Shown here in pieces: positions 1 to 10,900 of a DNA stretch of 51,805 nt. Under the pieces are notes generated by a model. The model had not been told where the DNA came from. It worked only from the letters and a program-made list of their open reading frames with translations, and ran no database searches. This DNA comes from a virus. How positions within the stretch are numbered: the stretch's first letter is position 1; each line of letters begins with the position of its first letter. The stretch lies in IMG/VR virus record IMGVR_UViG_3300048006_000111, positions 1-51,805 of that record, one strand, 5' to 3'. The translations under genes and the position numbers were made by a program.

Positions 1-2
1 CC

Positions 3-143
3 CCTAAATGGCTTAATAAAGTGCATTTTGAAGCTTGGAAAAAAGGTGTTAAAACTTTATATTATACTAGAACAGAATCTGTTTTACGTGGAGATATAGC
101 TCAACAAGCAATGAGTGAAGACTGTTTGGCTTGTGATGGCTAA
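3..143 (+). CDS. nrdA: Ribonucleoside-diphosphate reductase alpha subunit, C-terminal fragment
   Basis: The last 46 codons of a gene that begins outside the window, ending at TAA 141-143. The fragment holds HFEAWKKGVKTLYY, which matches the conserved end of the barrel in class I ribonucleotide reductase large subunits, and it ends in CLACDG. The C-x-x-C tail is the swinging thiol pair that is re-reduced by thioredoxin or glutaredoxin, so the enzyme's regeneration end is intact. The reaction is reduction of ribonucleoside diphosphates to deoxyribonucleotides for phage DNA synthesis. It is on the plus strand and converges on the late operon, separated by a terminator hairpin. Family recognition is from the motif only because most of the protein is missing. 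Confidence 0.82.
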   Translation, partial: PKWLNKVHFEAWKKGVKTLYYTRTESVLRGDIAQQAMSEDCLACDG

Positions 144-219
144 AGGCTAAAAGTTATGACTTTTTTATACATACAATAACTAATGTGTATAAAAAATTTA
201 ATAATCTATACATATCAAA

Positions 220-246
220 AAAGGGCTCTCGTAATGAGGGCCCTTT
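220..246 (-). terminator. Strong intrinsic terminator at the convergence point
   Basis: An 11-bp stem (220-230 with 236-246, one G-U pair) closes a 5-base loop, GTAAT. Read on the minus strand the hairpin is followed by TTTTTT, which makes a classical intrinsic terminator for the late operon that ends at 277. Read on the plus strand it is followed by only a short T-tract, so it may also stop the nrdA transcript, less efficiently. Confidence 0.85.
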
Positions 247-276
247 CTGGTTACAGGAACTTTAGGTATGGTACGC

Positions 277-444
277 CTATTTTTTTTTGTTCCTTTCTTT
301 TCTAAGTTTTAACCACTTATCTACAGTATAACCTATAGTAACTACTAATAGTAATATTTTTAAACCCATCTCTAATGTTGTGAAGGTAGTAACCCCAAGA
401 GTAGAGGCGTTTATAACGTATAATTTTATCTGCTGAAAATCCAT
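277..444 (-). CDS. Small single-TM holin-like protein (55 aa)
   Basis: A 55-residue frame that starts with MDFQQIKLYV and ends in a basic tail, RKERNKKK. One hydrophobic segment is visible at about residues 26-42 (MGLKILLLVVTIGYTVD), followed by a lysine/arginine-rich cytoplasmic-type tail. Size, topology and position at the end of the lysis segment, near the amidase, fit a small holin or membrane-disruption protein. Its ATG overlaps the stop of the upstream 25-codon frame (TAATG), suggesting translational coupling. It is the last gene of the late operon. I cannot assign a named holin family. Confidence 0.6.
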   Translation of the reverse strand: MDFQQIKLYVINASTLGVTTFTTLEMGLKILLLVVTIGYTVDKWLKLRKERNKKK

Positions 445-521
445 TATCTATATTTTTTAAACATTAACTTATATAATAACTTGTTCCATAAATGTTGTAA
501 TTTATCTATTAGCTTTTTCAT
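444..521 (-). CDS. 25-residue cationic peptide, unknown
   Basis: The frame begins MKKLIDKLQHLWNKLLYK and ends with KKYR. Lysines alternate with leucine, isoleucine and tryptophan in a pattern that would make an amphipathic helix with one basic face. It sits between the 195-residue gene (stop at 526-528) and the holin-like gene, whose start it overlaps by one base, so it is probably translated. A role in membrane disruption during lysis is possible but is inferred only from position and composition. Confidence 0.45.
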   Translation of the reverse strand: MKKLIDKLQHLWNKLLYKLMFKKYR

Positions 522-525
522 TGTT

Positions 526-1113
526 TTATTTATTTTGTTTATATATATTATTACCTGTTTTTAATCCTTTATAACCATAATACAAGCTTAATAATGATTT
601 GCTTGGATCTAGACCAGTTTTTTTAATAGCGTTGTAAATAGGTTTAACTACTTTAGCTTTCTTTAATAAAGCTGCTTTAGGATCTCCTTGTGCAAGGTCG
701 TTAACTGTTGATGCCGTTAATACAGCTCCACTGGTTAAAGCGGCTAATTGAGATGCTGTATTAAAAGCTGAGCTCCTTGATAACGCTTTTTTAACATCTT
801 CGCTATTGGATGCTTTTGCTCTTCTTAAATTGGAAAGGCTACCATAAACTCCATCTCTATCTCCCTCGTCTCTCATACCAAGTGATTCACGTATACCTCC
901 TCTTGTCTGGTTAACTAAAGCTTTTACACCATCAAATGGATTACTAAACAAGGTTCCAATTTGTTGGAAAACACCATCGTCTGGAGTAGGCATACTTATA
1001 GTAGCAGGCGGATTTTTTGGATCTTCTGTAGCAAACTTATAATCATCTTGAGGTGTTTGTGCTGGCCCAAAGTGAAAGGGCGTAATATTTCTTAGCTTGT
1101 CTCTCATTACCAT
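526..1113 (-). CDS. Hypothetical virion-associated protein (195 aa)
   Basis: I do not recognise this protein. The N-terminal 50 residues are proline- and acid-rich (DPKNPPATISMPTPDD). The middle has short glycine/alanine stretches (residues about 120-140, TSGAVLTAST), and the C-terminal third is basic and helical, ending KTGNNIYKQNK. The composition resembles small internal or minor virion proteins of marine podoviruses. The start overlaps the stop of the 86-residue gene upstream by 7 bases, and the start could equally be the second methionine (residue 3). It lies downstream of the amidase in the same transcript. Confidence 0.6.
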   Translation of the reverse strand: MVMRDKLRNITPFHFGPAQTPQDDYKFATEDPKNPPATISMPTPDDGVFQQIGTLFSNPFDGVKALVNQTRGGIRESLGMRDEGDRDGVYGSLSNLRRAKASNSEDVKKALSRSSAFNTASQLAALTSGAVLTASTVNDLAQGDPKAALLKKAKVVKPIYNAIKKTGLDPSKSLLSLYYGYKGLKTGNNIYKQNK

Positions 1114-1367
1114 TTAACTTTATTAGCCCAGTAAGCTGCGCTCATTTTACCTTTAGCTATGTTTTTTCCGTGACGAGCCTTAAAACTAGCTCTTCTAGCT
1201 TTTGATTTAGAATCTGTTTTTTTACCAGCTGTACTCACTCCTTGCTGACCAAATCTAATTATCTTTTCTCTACCGTTCTCACATGCTTTAACTATGTGTG
1301 ACTTAGTTTTATGACTTGGCGTTCTTCTTGGTTTGTTACAAGCTAATGTTTTCTTGTCTGTAGCCAT
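1107..1367 (-). CDS. Conserved small basic phage protein (86 aa)
   Basis: Very rich in lysine and arginine. The C-terminal half (GKKTDSKSKARRASFKARHG, then KGKMSAAYWANKVKW) is a block I recall from many marine phage genomes, always as an uncharacterised small protein. An N-terminal ACNKPRRTP segment contains the first of two cysteines. The basic charge suggests nucleic-acid contact or packaging in the virion, but no function is known to me. The start overlaps the stop of the 48-residue gene upstream (ATG at 1365-1367). Confidence 0.75.
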   Translation of the reverse strand: MATDKKTLACNKPRRTPSHKTKSHIVKACENGREKIIRFGQQGVSTAGKKTDSKSKARRASFKARHGKNIAKGKMSAAYWANKVKW

Positions 1368-1513
1368 TATTTTTTCTTTTTAGTAGGTTTGCAATCAGGA
1401 ACCATTTTACCACCTTTCTTTTTAAACTGTGGCTTTCCGTTAACAATATTGCTGTAACCTTTCCAGCAAGTTGTTTTCTTTTTAGCAGGTCCTCCTATTA
1501 TTCTATCTATCAT
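1367..1513 (-). CDS. Small basic two-cysteine phage protein (48 aa)
   Basis: Begins MIDRIIGGPAKKKTTCWKGY and ends CKPTKKKK. The two cysteines (residues 16 and 41) flank a lysine-rich stretch with FKKKGGKMVPDC. The C-W-K-G-Y ... G-K-x-V-P-x-C pattern recurs in small marine phage proteins, often fused to minor virion proteins. It may bind a metal or DNA, but no function is established. It fills the gap between the amidase and the 86-residue gene with a one-base overlap at its stop, so it is a real operon member. Confidence 0.65.
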   Translation of the reverse strand: MIDRIIGGPAKKKTTCWKGYSNIVNGKPQFKKKGGKMVPDCKPTKKKK

Positions 1514-1524
1514 TTTTTTAGTTT

Positions 1525-1950
1525 TTATATGTTACAATATTCTTTATAAGCATCAAAGCACGGGCAACTTTTCGCAGCAAACTCATTGTGGCCATGTATA
1601 GTAGCAAGTGGATGCATTTTCTTTAATGTTTTAAGCAATAATAATAAGCTTTCTTTTTGTTCTGATGTTCTAGTATCCTTAGCAATCCATTTGCCATTAG
1701 ATCCACGTTCTGATTCAACACCTCCAATATAACAAATTCCTATTGATCCTTTGTTATGATTTTTAACGTGAGCACCTTGCTCATATATGTTGCGACCATA
1801 TTCTATAGTCCCATCTAGTAAAACTACGTAGTGATATCCTATCCCTTTCCAACCTCTTTTTAAATGCCACTGATTTATTTCAGCCGCATCCAAGTTTCTA
1901 CCTTCTTGCGTAGCAGAGCAATGTACTATTATTTTGTTTATTGTTCTCAT
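1525..1950 (-). CDS. N-acetylmuramoyl-L-alanine amidase (endolysin, amidase_2 type)
   Basis: 141 residues, close to T7 lysozyme (about 150). It cuts the bond between N-acetylmuramic acid and L-alanine in peptidoglycan and is the likely lysis enzyme. Zinc ligands can be read directly: H10 in IIVHCSAT, H121 in HGHNEFAAKSCP, and C129 in SCPCFD. The active-site tyrosine region is GIGYHYVVLLDG (around residues 37-48), and GSIGICYIGG is the conserved central strand. No signal peptide is visible, so it depends on a holin. Its ATG overlaps the TGA of the giant gene upstream (ATGA). Confidence 0.93.
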   Translation of the reverse strand: MRTINKIIVHCSATQEGRNLDAAEINQWHLKRGWKGIGYHYVVLLDGTIEYGRNIYEQGAHVKNHNKGSIGICYIGGVESERGSNGKWIAKDTRTSEQKESLLLLLKTLKKMHPLATIHGHNEFAAKSCPCFDAYKEYCNI

Positions 1951-4900
1951 TTTAGATCGTTGTATTTTTCTTCTAATTTTTGTAACTTAAACGCAGGTGT
2001 TTTTATACCAGATTCTTTTTCTTTTCTATAAAGTTCCTCTCTCACTTCAACAGGTAGCATGTATAAAATTTTTCTTCTATAAGCTTTGTATTCTTTTGAC
2101 TTCTGCTTGTTTATTTTTCTAGTTTCTTTAGCTTTTTCTTTACCAGCTTCTTTTCTAGCAGCTTTAGCTTTTGTCTTTATTAAATCATGCTCTTCAATTT
2201 TAACACCTGTATCCCATGATCTCCAACCTAAAGCAAGAGCTATTCTTTGCCACTGTGTGTTTCTAGTATCTAAAGCTTCTGTTATAGAATTAACTTCATC
2301 TACAGCTCTATCTAAAGGTAAATTAAGTGTTGCAGCTGATAATGAACCTATCATGTTATATGTAGGGCTAAGTTGAAACTTACCATCTATTGTAACATCA
2401 AAACCTCTTTCATTTATTACGTCTTTTTCATATTGCAAAGTTTGTAATGCCGAGTTTATTTTTCTAGCTTTAGAACCTATAGGTGGTGATATTTGAAGAG
2501 CTGCTAATATTATATCTGCATTTTCCCTAGAAAACTGAGGTTTTTCTTGGTACTCAATAAACTCTCTTATAGTATTTTTAACAGTAACAGCTACAGCACC
2601 TGCTAAACCAGATCCACGAACAATTGAATCAACCATACCATTTGAAATTCTAGCTATTTTATTTTCCTCACCTCTAATTTTCTTTTCGTCGTATTTTTCT
2701 TTTTCTTTATCTGTTGCAAAATCTTCGTCTTCATCATCAAATCCTGGTACTAAAGCAAACAACGCGTTTTGTAATGCGTTAAATATAAAGTTTTGTATAG
2801 CTCCGTAGTATAATATTTTAGATATATTTTGTTTTTTACTGCCTCTTCCGTTTATAAGATCTTGACCAGCTTTTTTAATCAACCTAGTATACTGCATAGG
2901 TGTATTTTGAAAAGCTAAAACTAATCTACCTAAAACACTAGATTGTTGACCTGATATAAGCATTGGATCTGCAGACTGTTGTGTTTCGTCTGATATAGCA
3001 CTAAAGTCTTCAAAAGCTTTCGCCTCTGCTTCACTTGCTTCAAAACCTTGCTTTTTATAAGTATTAATTCTATTTCTATAAAAAGTAGCGCCACCCGTAG
3101 ATATAGCTATACTATCTGCTATTTGTGTTGGTGTAAAACCTATTTTAAGTAAATAAGATATAACACCTGTCATTCCTCCTTTTCTAGACGCTTGAGCGAT
3201 TTCAGCTTCTTGTATGTCACCCTCTAACCCAGATCTTCTTTGTTTTAGTTTGTCTGAGTTAAACAATCTTATAACATCTTTCCAATACTGAGGTTGATTT
3301 GCTAAAGCTAAAGCTGCTTGTGCGGGGTTGTTGTCTGACCAGTTTATAAAGTTAGCAGATGACATAAGTTGTAATAGTGCGGATCTTCTATTGAAAAACA
3401 TTATAGCACCAACAGAATTGTTAACCCAATTGTTCCATGATTCAACAAGCCTACCGCCTCCGCTAGTTTTGTTATTACCACTTTTCATTCTACGTATAGA
3501 ATCTTCTATAGCTTCTCTAACTCTAAACCCGTATACTGCTTGTACTTTGTTTAGGTTTTTTGGTGAAAATATTATATCTACATTTTCTATAAACTCGCTT
3601 AAATATTCTTTTCTATTAATATCTCTACCAACTCTACTTAAATCACCTATTATAGTGCTTGCATCCCAAAAATCATTTGGCTCAACAAAACTATCTAATC
3701 TAGTTATTAGCTCAACTCCATCAGCAAACTGTATTAAAGAATCATTTTTAGATACTAAGTCTACAACTTTAGCTTGATCTGTTTTACTTAAACCTGGTAT
3801 AGTAAAACCAGCTCTATCCCATAAAAATATTCTTATGGCTTCGTCTGTCGTATATTTTGTTCCTTCAAACTTTTTTCTTAACTTCTTTTTTACTTCTGGA
3901 TACTTTTTTATTAATGCTCTGTAATCGTTTGTTATTCTTTGCTTAGCTTGCTCAACAGCTCCAACACCTCTCATATAAGGTTTTATTAATGCTTTGTCAA
4001 AAAACTCTTGATCAGCTTCACCTTGTTTTCCTTTACCAGCGAAAGTATACATTGTTAAACCTCTAAAGTCGTCGGCTGAGGGTGGTATAAAGAATGAAAA
4101 CCTTTTTTGTTTTTGACCTCTTCTTCTAGCTAATGCATCTGAAAAAGTAGCTTTAGCAGCAATACCTTTATTTCTTTCTATCATAGAGTTAAACTCATCA
4201 CTAAGCTTTTCGCTAAACTTTATTCTAGCTTGTTGTACTTTAGATTTAACATCTAAAACACTTAACACATCTTTGACAGCTTTAACGTTACCTAAATGAT
4301 CATCTGTAAAGTAAAAGTCATTATAACCTTCAGCAAACTTACCTAGCATCCAATCTGCTTTTGCTTGAGGCCTACCATCTGCTAGTCCAGTTATATTTTT
4401 TAAAGGTATATTTAAACCTAAGCTTCCTAAAAACTCTTTAATAGGGCCAGCTGCGTCTTGCGGTCTAGCTGTTAATACAAATATATCTTCAGATCCCCTA
4501 GCATCTTGTATCTTTTTTGCTACATCAAACAGTGGTCCTTTTTTACCATTCATTACTTTGCTAAACTCAGAAAAATCCCACACAGCTCCTTCTGCTTCCA
4601 TTTTACCTGCATCTTTAGCAAACGTACCAGCATCTATTTTACCAGTAGTTCCATCAGGCATAGTATATAAAACGTTACTTTTTGTTTGAGCTAATGTATC
4701 ATCAAAATCAAACACTCTAGCTTTTTTAATTTTCTCAGAGTACTTAGGACTTCTAGCGTTTTTCATAGCTTTGTCGGCTATGTTATCTTTTCTAACTTGT
4801 GATTTAGCTTCTGGTTTAAACGTGCCTCTAATGTAAGGACTACCATCTGCATTTATACTATATTTATCTTGAAAGTTAGTACCATCAATGCTTATTAATC

Positions 4901-7900
4901 CTCTTGGATCTATACCTCCATCAACAGTAGCTACTAGTTCGCTAAAATATCTATCGTACCATTTGTTGTTTAACAAGTTCCAACCAATTGGCATTTCACT
5001 ACGAAGACCTACAGCTATAAGCTTTTTATCCATAGCTTTATCTAATGATATTAACTTGTAGTTATCTATAACAAAATCATAAGCACTTTCAAAAGCACTT
5101 TTAGATAATGAAACATCTAGCAAATATAAGTAAGCAGACGTGGCAGGCATAGCATGCTCGTATTCAAACCTACTACCTGTAATTTTGTTAGAGTAACCAA
5201 CAAACTGAGCTCCAAGTTTGTGCCAATGTCCAGTATCACTACCTGTTATTTTTAGATAATTACCTATTACTTTAGCATTTTCCTTATTTGACTGTATAGC
5301 TTTATTAAATCTATACCACATAGCTTGGTGTATTTTACCTACTTTTTTATTAAAAGCAGCTATGTCTCCTGATTTAACTTTTGCTTTTATAATTTCTTTT
5401 GTCTTAAAAAGCGTATCATAACCAGATATTGAAAAATCACTAACGCCTTTTACAGGTGCACCATATTTCTGATTAGGATCTGTGGCAAGCTTTTTCATTT
5501 GATCCACATAATATTCTTTGTAAAGAGATTTAGCAACGTCAGTTGTACCTAGCACTTTAGATGTCGGTGTAAACACAGTCCCGTAGTTTCCTTTTTTATT
5601 TGGTTTACCAAACCAAAAATCCCTAGGCATCAAAGGTAGTAAATTCTTTTTAACTTCGGCTACATACTTATCTACGTCTTCTCTTGTTTTAAATTTAAAA
5701 GTTCCATCTATACCGTATGCTTTAAGTAAACCGTCAACACCTCTTGTTTCTAACTTAAATACTGGGTTAGCTAATATGCCTTTTACTTTTTCACTAAACT
5801 GAATATCAGATCTACCAGCGCCTATGTCTGCTTGTATTTGTTTAGGTGATCTAGAAGATTTTTGATCTAACTTAGAAGCTTTGTCTCTGGCTATAGTGTT
5901 AGCAATTATAGAACCTTTTAGTTTAGCTATACCACCTAGAAAGGTACCTATATTTCTATCATATCTATTTAATTCTCCAGCAGGCGTAATACCCATAGCA
6001 TCTTGAAGATCTTTAATAGTTTGAGTAGAAATACTACCCGTAAACTCAGGCTTTAATTTTCTTATAAAAGGTTGACTGCTTAATCCAGATGATCGCTCAC
6101 CTGTTTTATCAGCGTAAAAATAATTTAATACTCTACCTTTTAAACCTATAGATCTACCCTGAATATCTTTAGACACAGGAATTTTTTCTCCTCTAGACCC
6201 AACTTCAGATTCTTTTGAAGTTACATTTGTAGGAGGTAGTAATTTTATAAATTTTCTAACTTCTTGATCGTTTCTAAAATCATCTTGTATTCTACCTGCT
6301 TCAGAGTTTTCAGGTATACCATTTGTTATTTTTTTAGCATACGTTAGGTTTGCGTTTTTGTCAAGCTTACCCTCTGATATGTTATAAATAGAAGAAGCAA
6401 TTTTAGTTCCAAACTTACTACTTATAGATTTAAAATCAGCATTGAAAGGCGCTAAGTCACTTTGAGATATGTTAACAAGGTTTTCAATTTTCTTAATATC
6501 TGGACTTACAATTTTAAACTTTCTAGGATCTATTTTAGATACTGTTTCTTTAGCTTCTCTAGCTTCTCTTTCTTCTAGTGTTTCGTTAGAATCTTGTGAT
6601 GCTATATCAAATCCTACACCTATTCTAGTTTGTTTAAAATCTTTAGGTGCAAACTCTTGTTTGTAAAACTTATTTGCTCTACCTGCTTTAAATACGTTAA
6701 ATACGTATGTAGTAAAAGCTTGTTTATTACCGTCTTTGTCTACAGGTTTATAGTTTTTTATAACGCTTTCAAACTCTGTAGCTACAAACTGAGATGCTTC
6801 ATTAGCTAATATATCACCTTTAGAAACGTTATAACCCATAGCATCTAAAGCTACTGATTGATATTGAGTAAAAAAGTCAAAATATTTATCACCCGTGTTA
6901 AATGAACTAGGATCATTTTTATATTCAACAGCTAACTTGTTTACTGTAGATTTATCTGAAAACTTAGTGTCTTTACCTTCAAATTCTTGTAAAGCTTTTT
7001 TTGTTTTTTTACTTACCTTACCAGCTCTAAACGCAGCATTGTTAGCGGCTAAATAACTTAAGGCTTTCTCAGGAGTATTAAGCTTGTTAGGATTAGTGTT
7101 GTTAAAAACCCTAGTCATAAAACTATCTTCTTGTTCTATCTGTACCTCATCTTCATAAGCATACAAATACTCTTGCATATACTTAGTATACTCATCTCTA
7201 TACTTCTCACTATTTTCAAACGTTAAATTTTCATTAGCGTATAAATTATCAAGCATGCTTCTAACACTTTTATCTACAGCTTGTATAGCTTTGTTATTTG
7301 TTTTAGCGGCAGCAGCAGCTAAGTTTTCAGCATATAGCTTTCTGTTTTCAGGCTTTATACGAGCGTCATCAACTATATGAGAAAATTCATGCAATATAAC
7401 TGTTCCGGCTTTAATTTGCCCTTTATCTAAATCTTTCTTTGCTTGATCTTTGTCTTGGGTTATTATAGTATTACCCATCACAGCACCGTAAGTCTCGCCA
7501 TTATTAAATTTAGAAACAGCGTCTTTATATTCTTTAGAATTAACATCTACTCCTTGGTCCTCAAGTGCTTTCTTTAACTCTTCCTCTGTAGTGTATTCAA
7601 TTATGTTTACACTTTTTACATCTGCAAATATATCACTAGCTTTAGCGCTTACACCTTCAGCCACGGAAATAGCTCTTGATCTGTCTAAAGCCATTTGATC
7701 TCCAAGCTCTTTATATCTAGATTCTTTTTGTTTATTATTTAAAGGCTTATCGTTTATAGTTTCGTTTTCAACAATCTCTACAATCTCAGGATTTGCTTTT
7801 GCTGCTTTTTTACTTTCTCTGCTAACGCTCTCTCTTACATGATTTATAACAGCTACTATTTGATCTTCGATAGATTTAGAGTTATAATTATCTTTGTTTA

Positions 7901-10900
7901 CCTTTTTTAAATACTTGTTGTTGTTAGTCCATAGATCACCTAAACTTTCTTTGGCTTTTTTAGTACTAGTTGGTTTTTCTTTTATATTGTTAACCTGCTT
8001 ATCTAATACGTTTAATTGAGTTTCAAATACTTTAGCTTCTTCTTTGGTTAAAGACTCTTTATATGAATTTACAACCTCAGCTTTGTCAACGTCAGACATA
8101 CCAGGCATAACACCTGCTTGCGATAAAAGCTGTGACTTTATTAACTCAGTACCTATTAATCTTTTTATATCATTAACATCACGACCAAGAATATCTACAC
8201 CTAACCTGTCTAGTTCTAATCCTTGCTCTTGAAGATTTGAAGCCATATCAGATATTAGCAGCTTTTTTTGTTTATCATCTAATTTAGAATCTTGTATTAA
8301 AGTGCTAAGCTCGTTGTTGTTTATTCTAAGCTTGTTTATTTTCTGCTCAAACTTTTTAGTAGCGTTATAATTTACCATACCAGAATAAGCAACACCTGGG
8401 CTTTGCGAAACACCTAGTGTTATTATAGTAGACATAGCAGTGTCGTCCCAAGCGCTAAGATCTAATTCTCTATCAAGTATACCATACTCTGTTATAAACT
8501 GTTGACCACCATATATTAACTCTTCTTCAGCAAGCTCACCAGCACCTCTTGTCAATAATGGCTTACCTATTAGACTTGCTACTTTTTGATAATTACCTGC
8601 GTATAAATTTTCAGCTATGCTTGTTAAAGACGTGGGAGATTTAAAATCTTTTAAAAGTTTTATAGTGTTAGGAGCTGTACCTAAAAACCTAGTTACAGTA
8701 CCTTCAATTATACCATTAGCTAATGAAGCATTTACTATTTGAGCGTCGCTTATTTCACTCATGGCTTTTGTTTTGTTTATATCTCTCATAGTGCTAGTAT
8801 AAGTATATAAATCTATAATGCCACTCTCGTAAGCGTTTAAAGCTATTTTAGCTTGCTTGTCAGCTGTTCCAACTATTTGCTGTTGTGTTTTTAAATCACG
8901 ATAAGTTTGAGTTCCTGAAGACAAACCAAATAAACCACCAATAGCGTTAGCTGTCATGGAAGAAGATAAACCCGCTGCTGAACCTACCCCACCAGTAGCT
9001 ATAGCTAAAGTAATGTTAGCGGACTGCTGACCTAGTGTTCTAAAAAAGTAAGTACCAAAATTACCATCATCATAACTACCCATTTTTTCAAAATAGTCAT
9101 TTTTAGAGTTTAATCTTTTTTGTGCTTCTATAGCCCAGTCAGCGTCAACTAAAGTAGGTGCTGCTAATAGTATTCCAGCAAAGGCATCATTAACATCTTT
9201 AGCCAACAAACCACCTATACCGTACTCTTTCATTGAATTTCTAAAAACATCAGCATCAGCAGGATTAGCCGCGTAAAATTCTGAAACCTCTCTCTGCATG
9301 TTCTCCACAGTAGCTGAGTAGTCTATTTGAAGATTAACAAAGTCGTTCTGTAGTTTGTACATTTCTGACTGAGCTTGCTTTAGTTTCTCACCCTCTTCAG
9401 AACTAAGGTTTCTATCGTTAGATACTGAAAATATAGCTTCACCACTTGGTGTATACTCTATGCTAATCTTAGTTCCTTCTGGTGAGTTTTTTGAAATTTC
9501 ATTAGCTTTTTCACTTAGTATATCAATAAACTTTTTTTGTATATTAGGTAACTCTTTAACTTGAGCTTTTATTCTTTCATCAAACTTTTCTTTTTCAATT
9601 TTAGCAACACCCTGACCTAGTTTAATTAAGTTTTGATCACCAGAGTTAGCCATTATTCTTTCTGCTATAGTAGAAGATCTATCAAGCAACTCTTGATTTT
9701 TTAACTCTTTAATACCAGCGACGTACATGTTTTTAATAAAATCCTCACCACCAGCTTGCTCTATTTTATCCACAACACTTTCAGGTAAACCACGCCAGTT
9801 TCTCATTCTTATGATATCGTCGTCTATCTTTCCAGGTACTTTAATCATTTTATCCAGCTTAGCATTATAAACCATTTCGCCTATAGCGTTGCTTTCCATG
9901 TACTCTCTTATTTGATCTTGCTCTTCCTCGCTAAAACCTTCTGATAAAACTTGGTTTACGTTTGCTATTATATCTTCTGCATACGTATTTTTAAAATATT
10001 TTAAGTCTAGAGATTTATTAGACTTAATTACTTTTTTTTCAGCTTCGATCTCTCTAGCTTTATTTTCTAAATAAGTGCTAGTTGCTTCGTAACTACTTTT
10101 CTTTATAGATTCATAACCTTCATCTCCTAGATCTTCTTTCATAAAAGACCTTAACTTATTTACATCTAATTTTTCTTGAACAACAACACCATCTTTTAGA
10201 ACATTATAAGAATAAGGTTGATATGTTCCGTCTTTTCTAGAACCGCTAGGTTGATTTATAGATACACTATAACCTGTAGACTCTAAAGCTTTGTTTATAG
10301 CTCTATCGTCTTTTGTTTCATTTAACACATCAGCTAGTTGACCAACAGTGTTAATAATTAAATCTTCATCTGTTTGACTATTATAAGCTTTATCTAGTTT
10401 TTTTAAAACATCTACAGCCTCATCTCTACCGTCTAAGGTAAAAGGTTGTAAGTCTAGTTCTATTGGGTTGTCTGTTCCAGGTAAAACTATGTTTAATGCA
10501 TTTCTAACACCTGTTTGTTCTATGAAAACACCTGGATATTCATTCATTAAAAATTCTTGAACCTCTTCCTCTGTCTTATCTATAATAGACATAGGTTTAT
10601 TTATATCCATTTCAGAACCAGTATATGCTTTTTTAAGCTTGCTTCTTATGTTAGAGTATCTCTCGTCAAGAAGCATTTTACCTGCTCTAGTACCGTTATA
10701 TTTGTCACCAAATATACCTCCTGGTTCAACTTTTTCGTATTCCGATAAAATATCTTCCAACTGAGATTCCAAAGCGAATGTCTCGTCTATTTCCGTTACT
10801 ACAGGTACATTCTCTCCTGCAGCAACTATCGGCTTTCCCTCTGTTGGCCTTAATACGGTTCCAGTTCCTACTGGTTCTTTTTCTTTTATCTTTAAATTAA

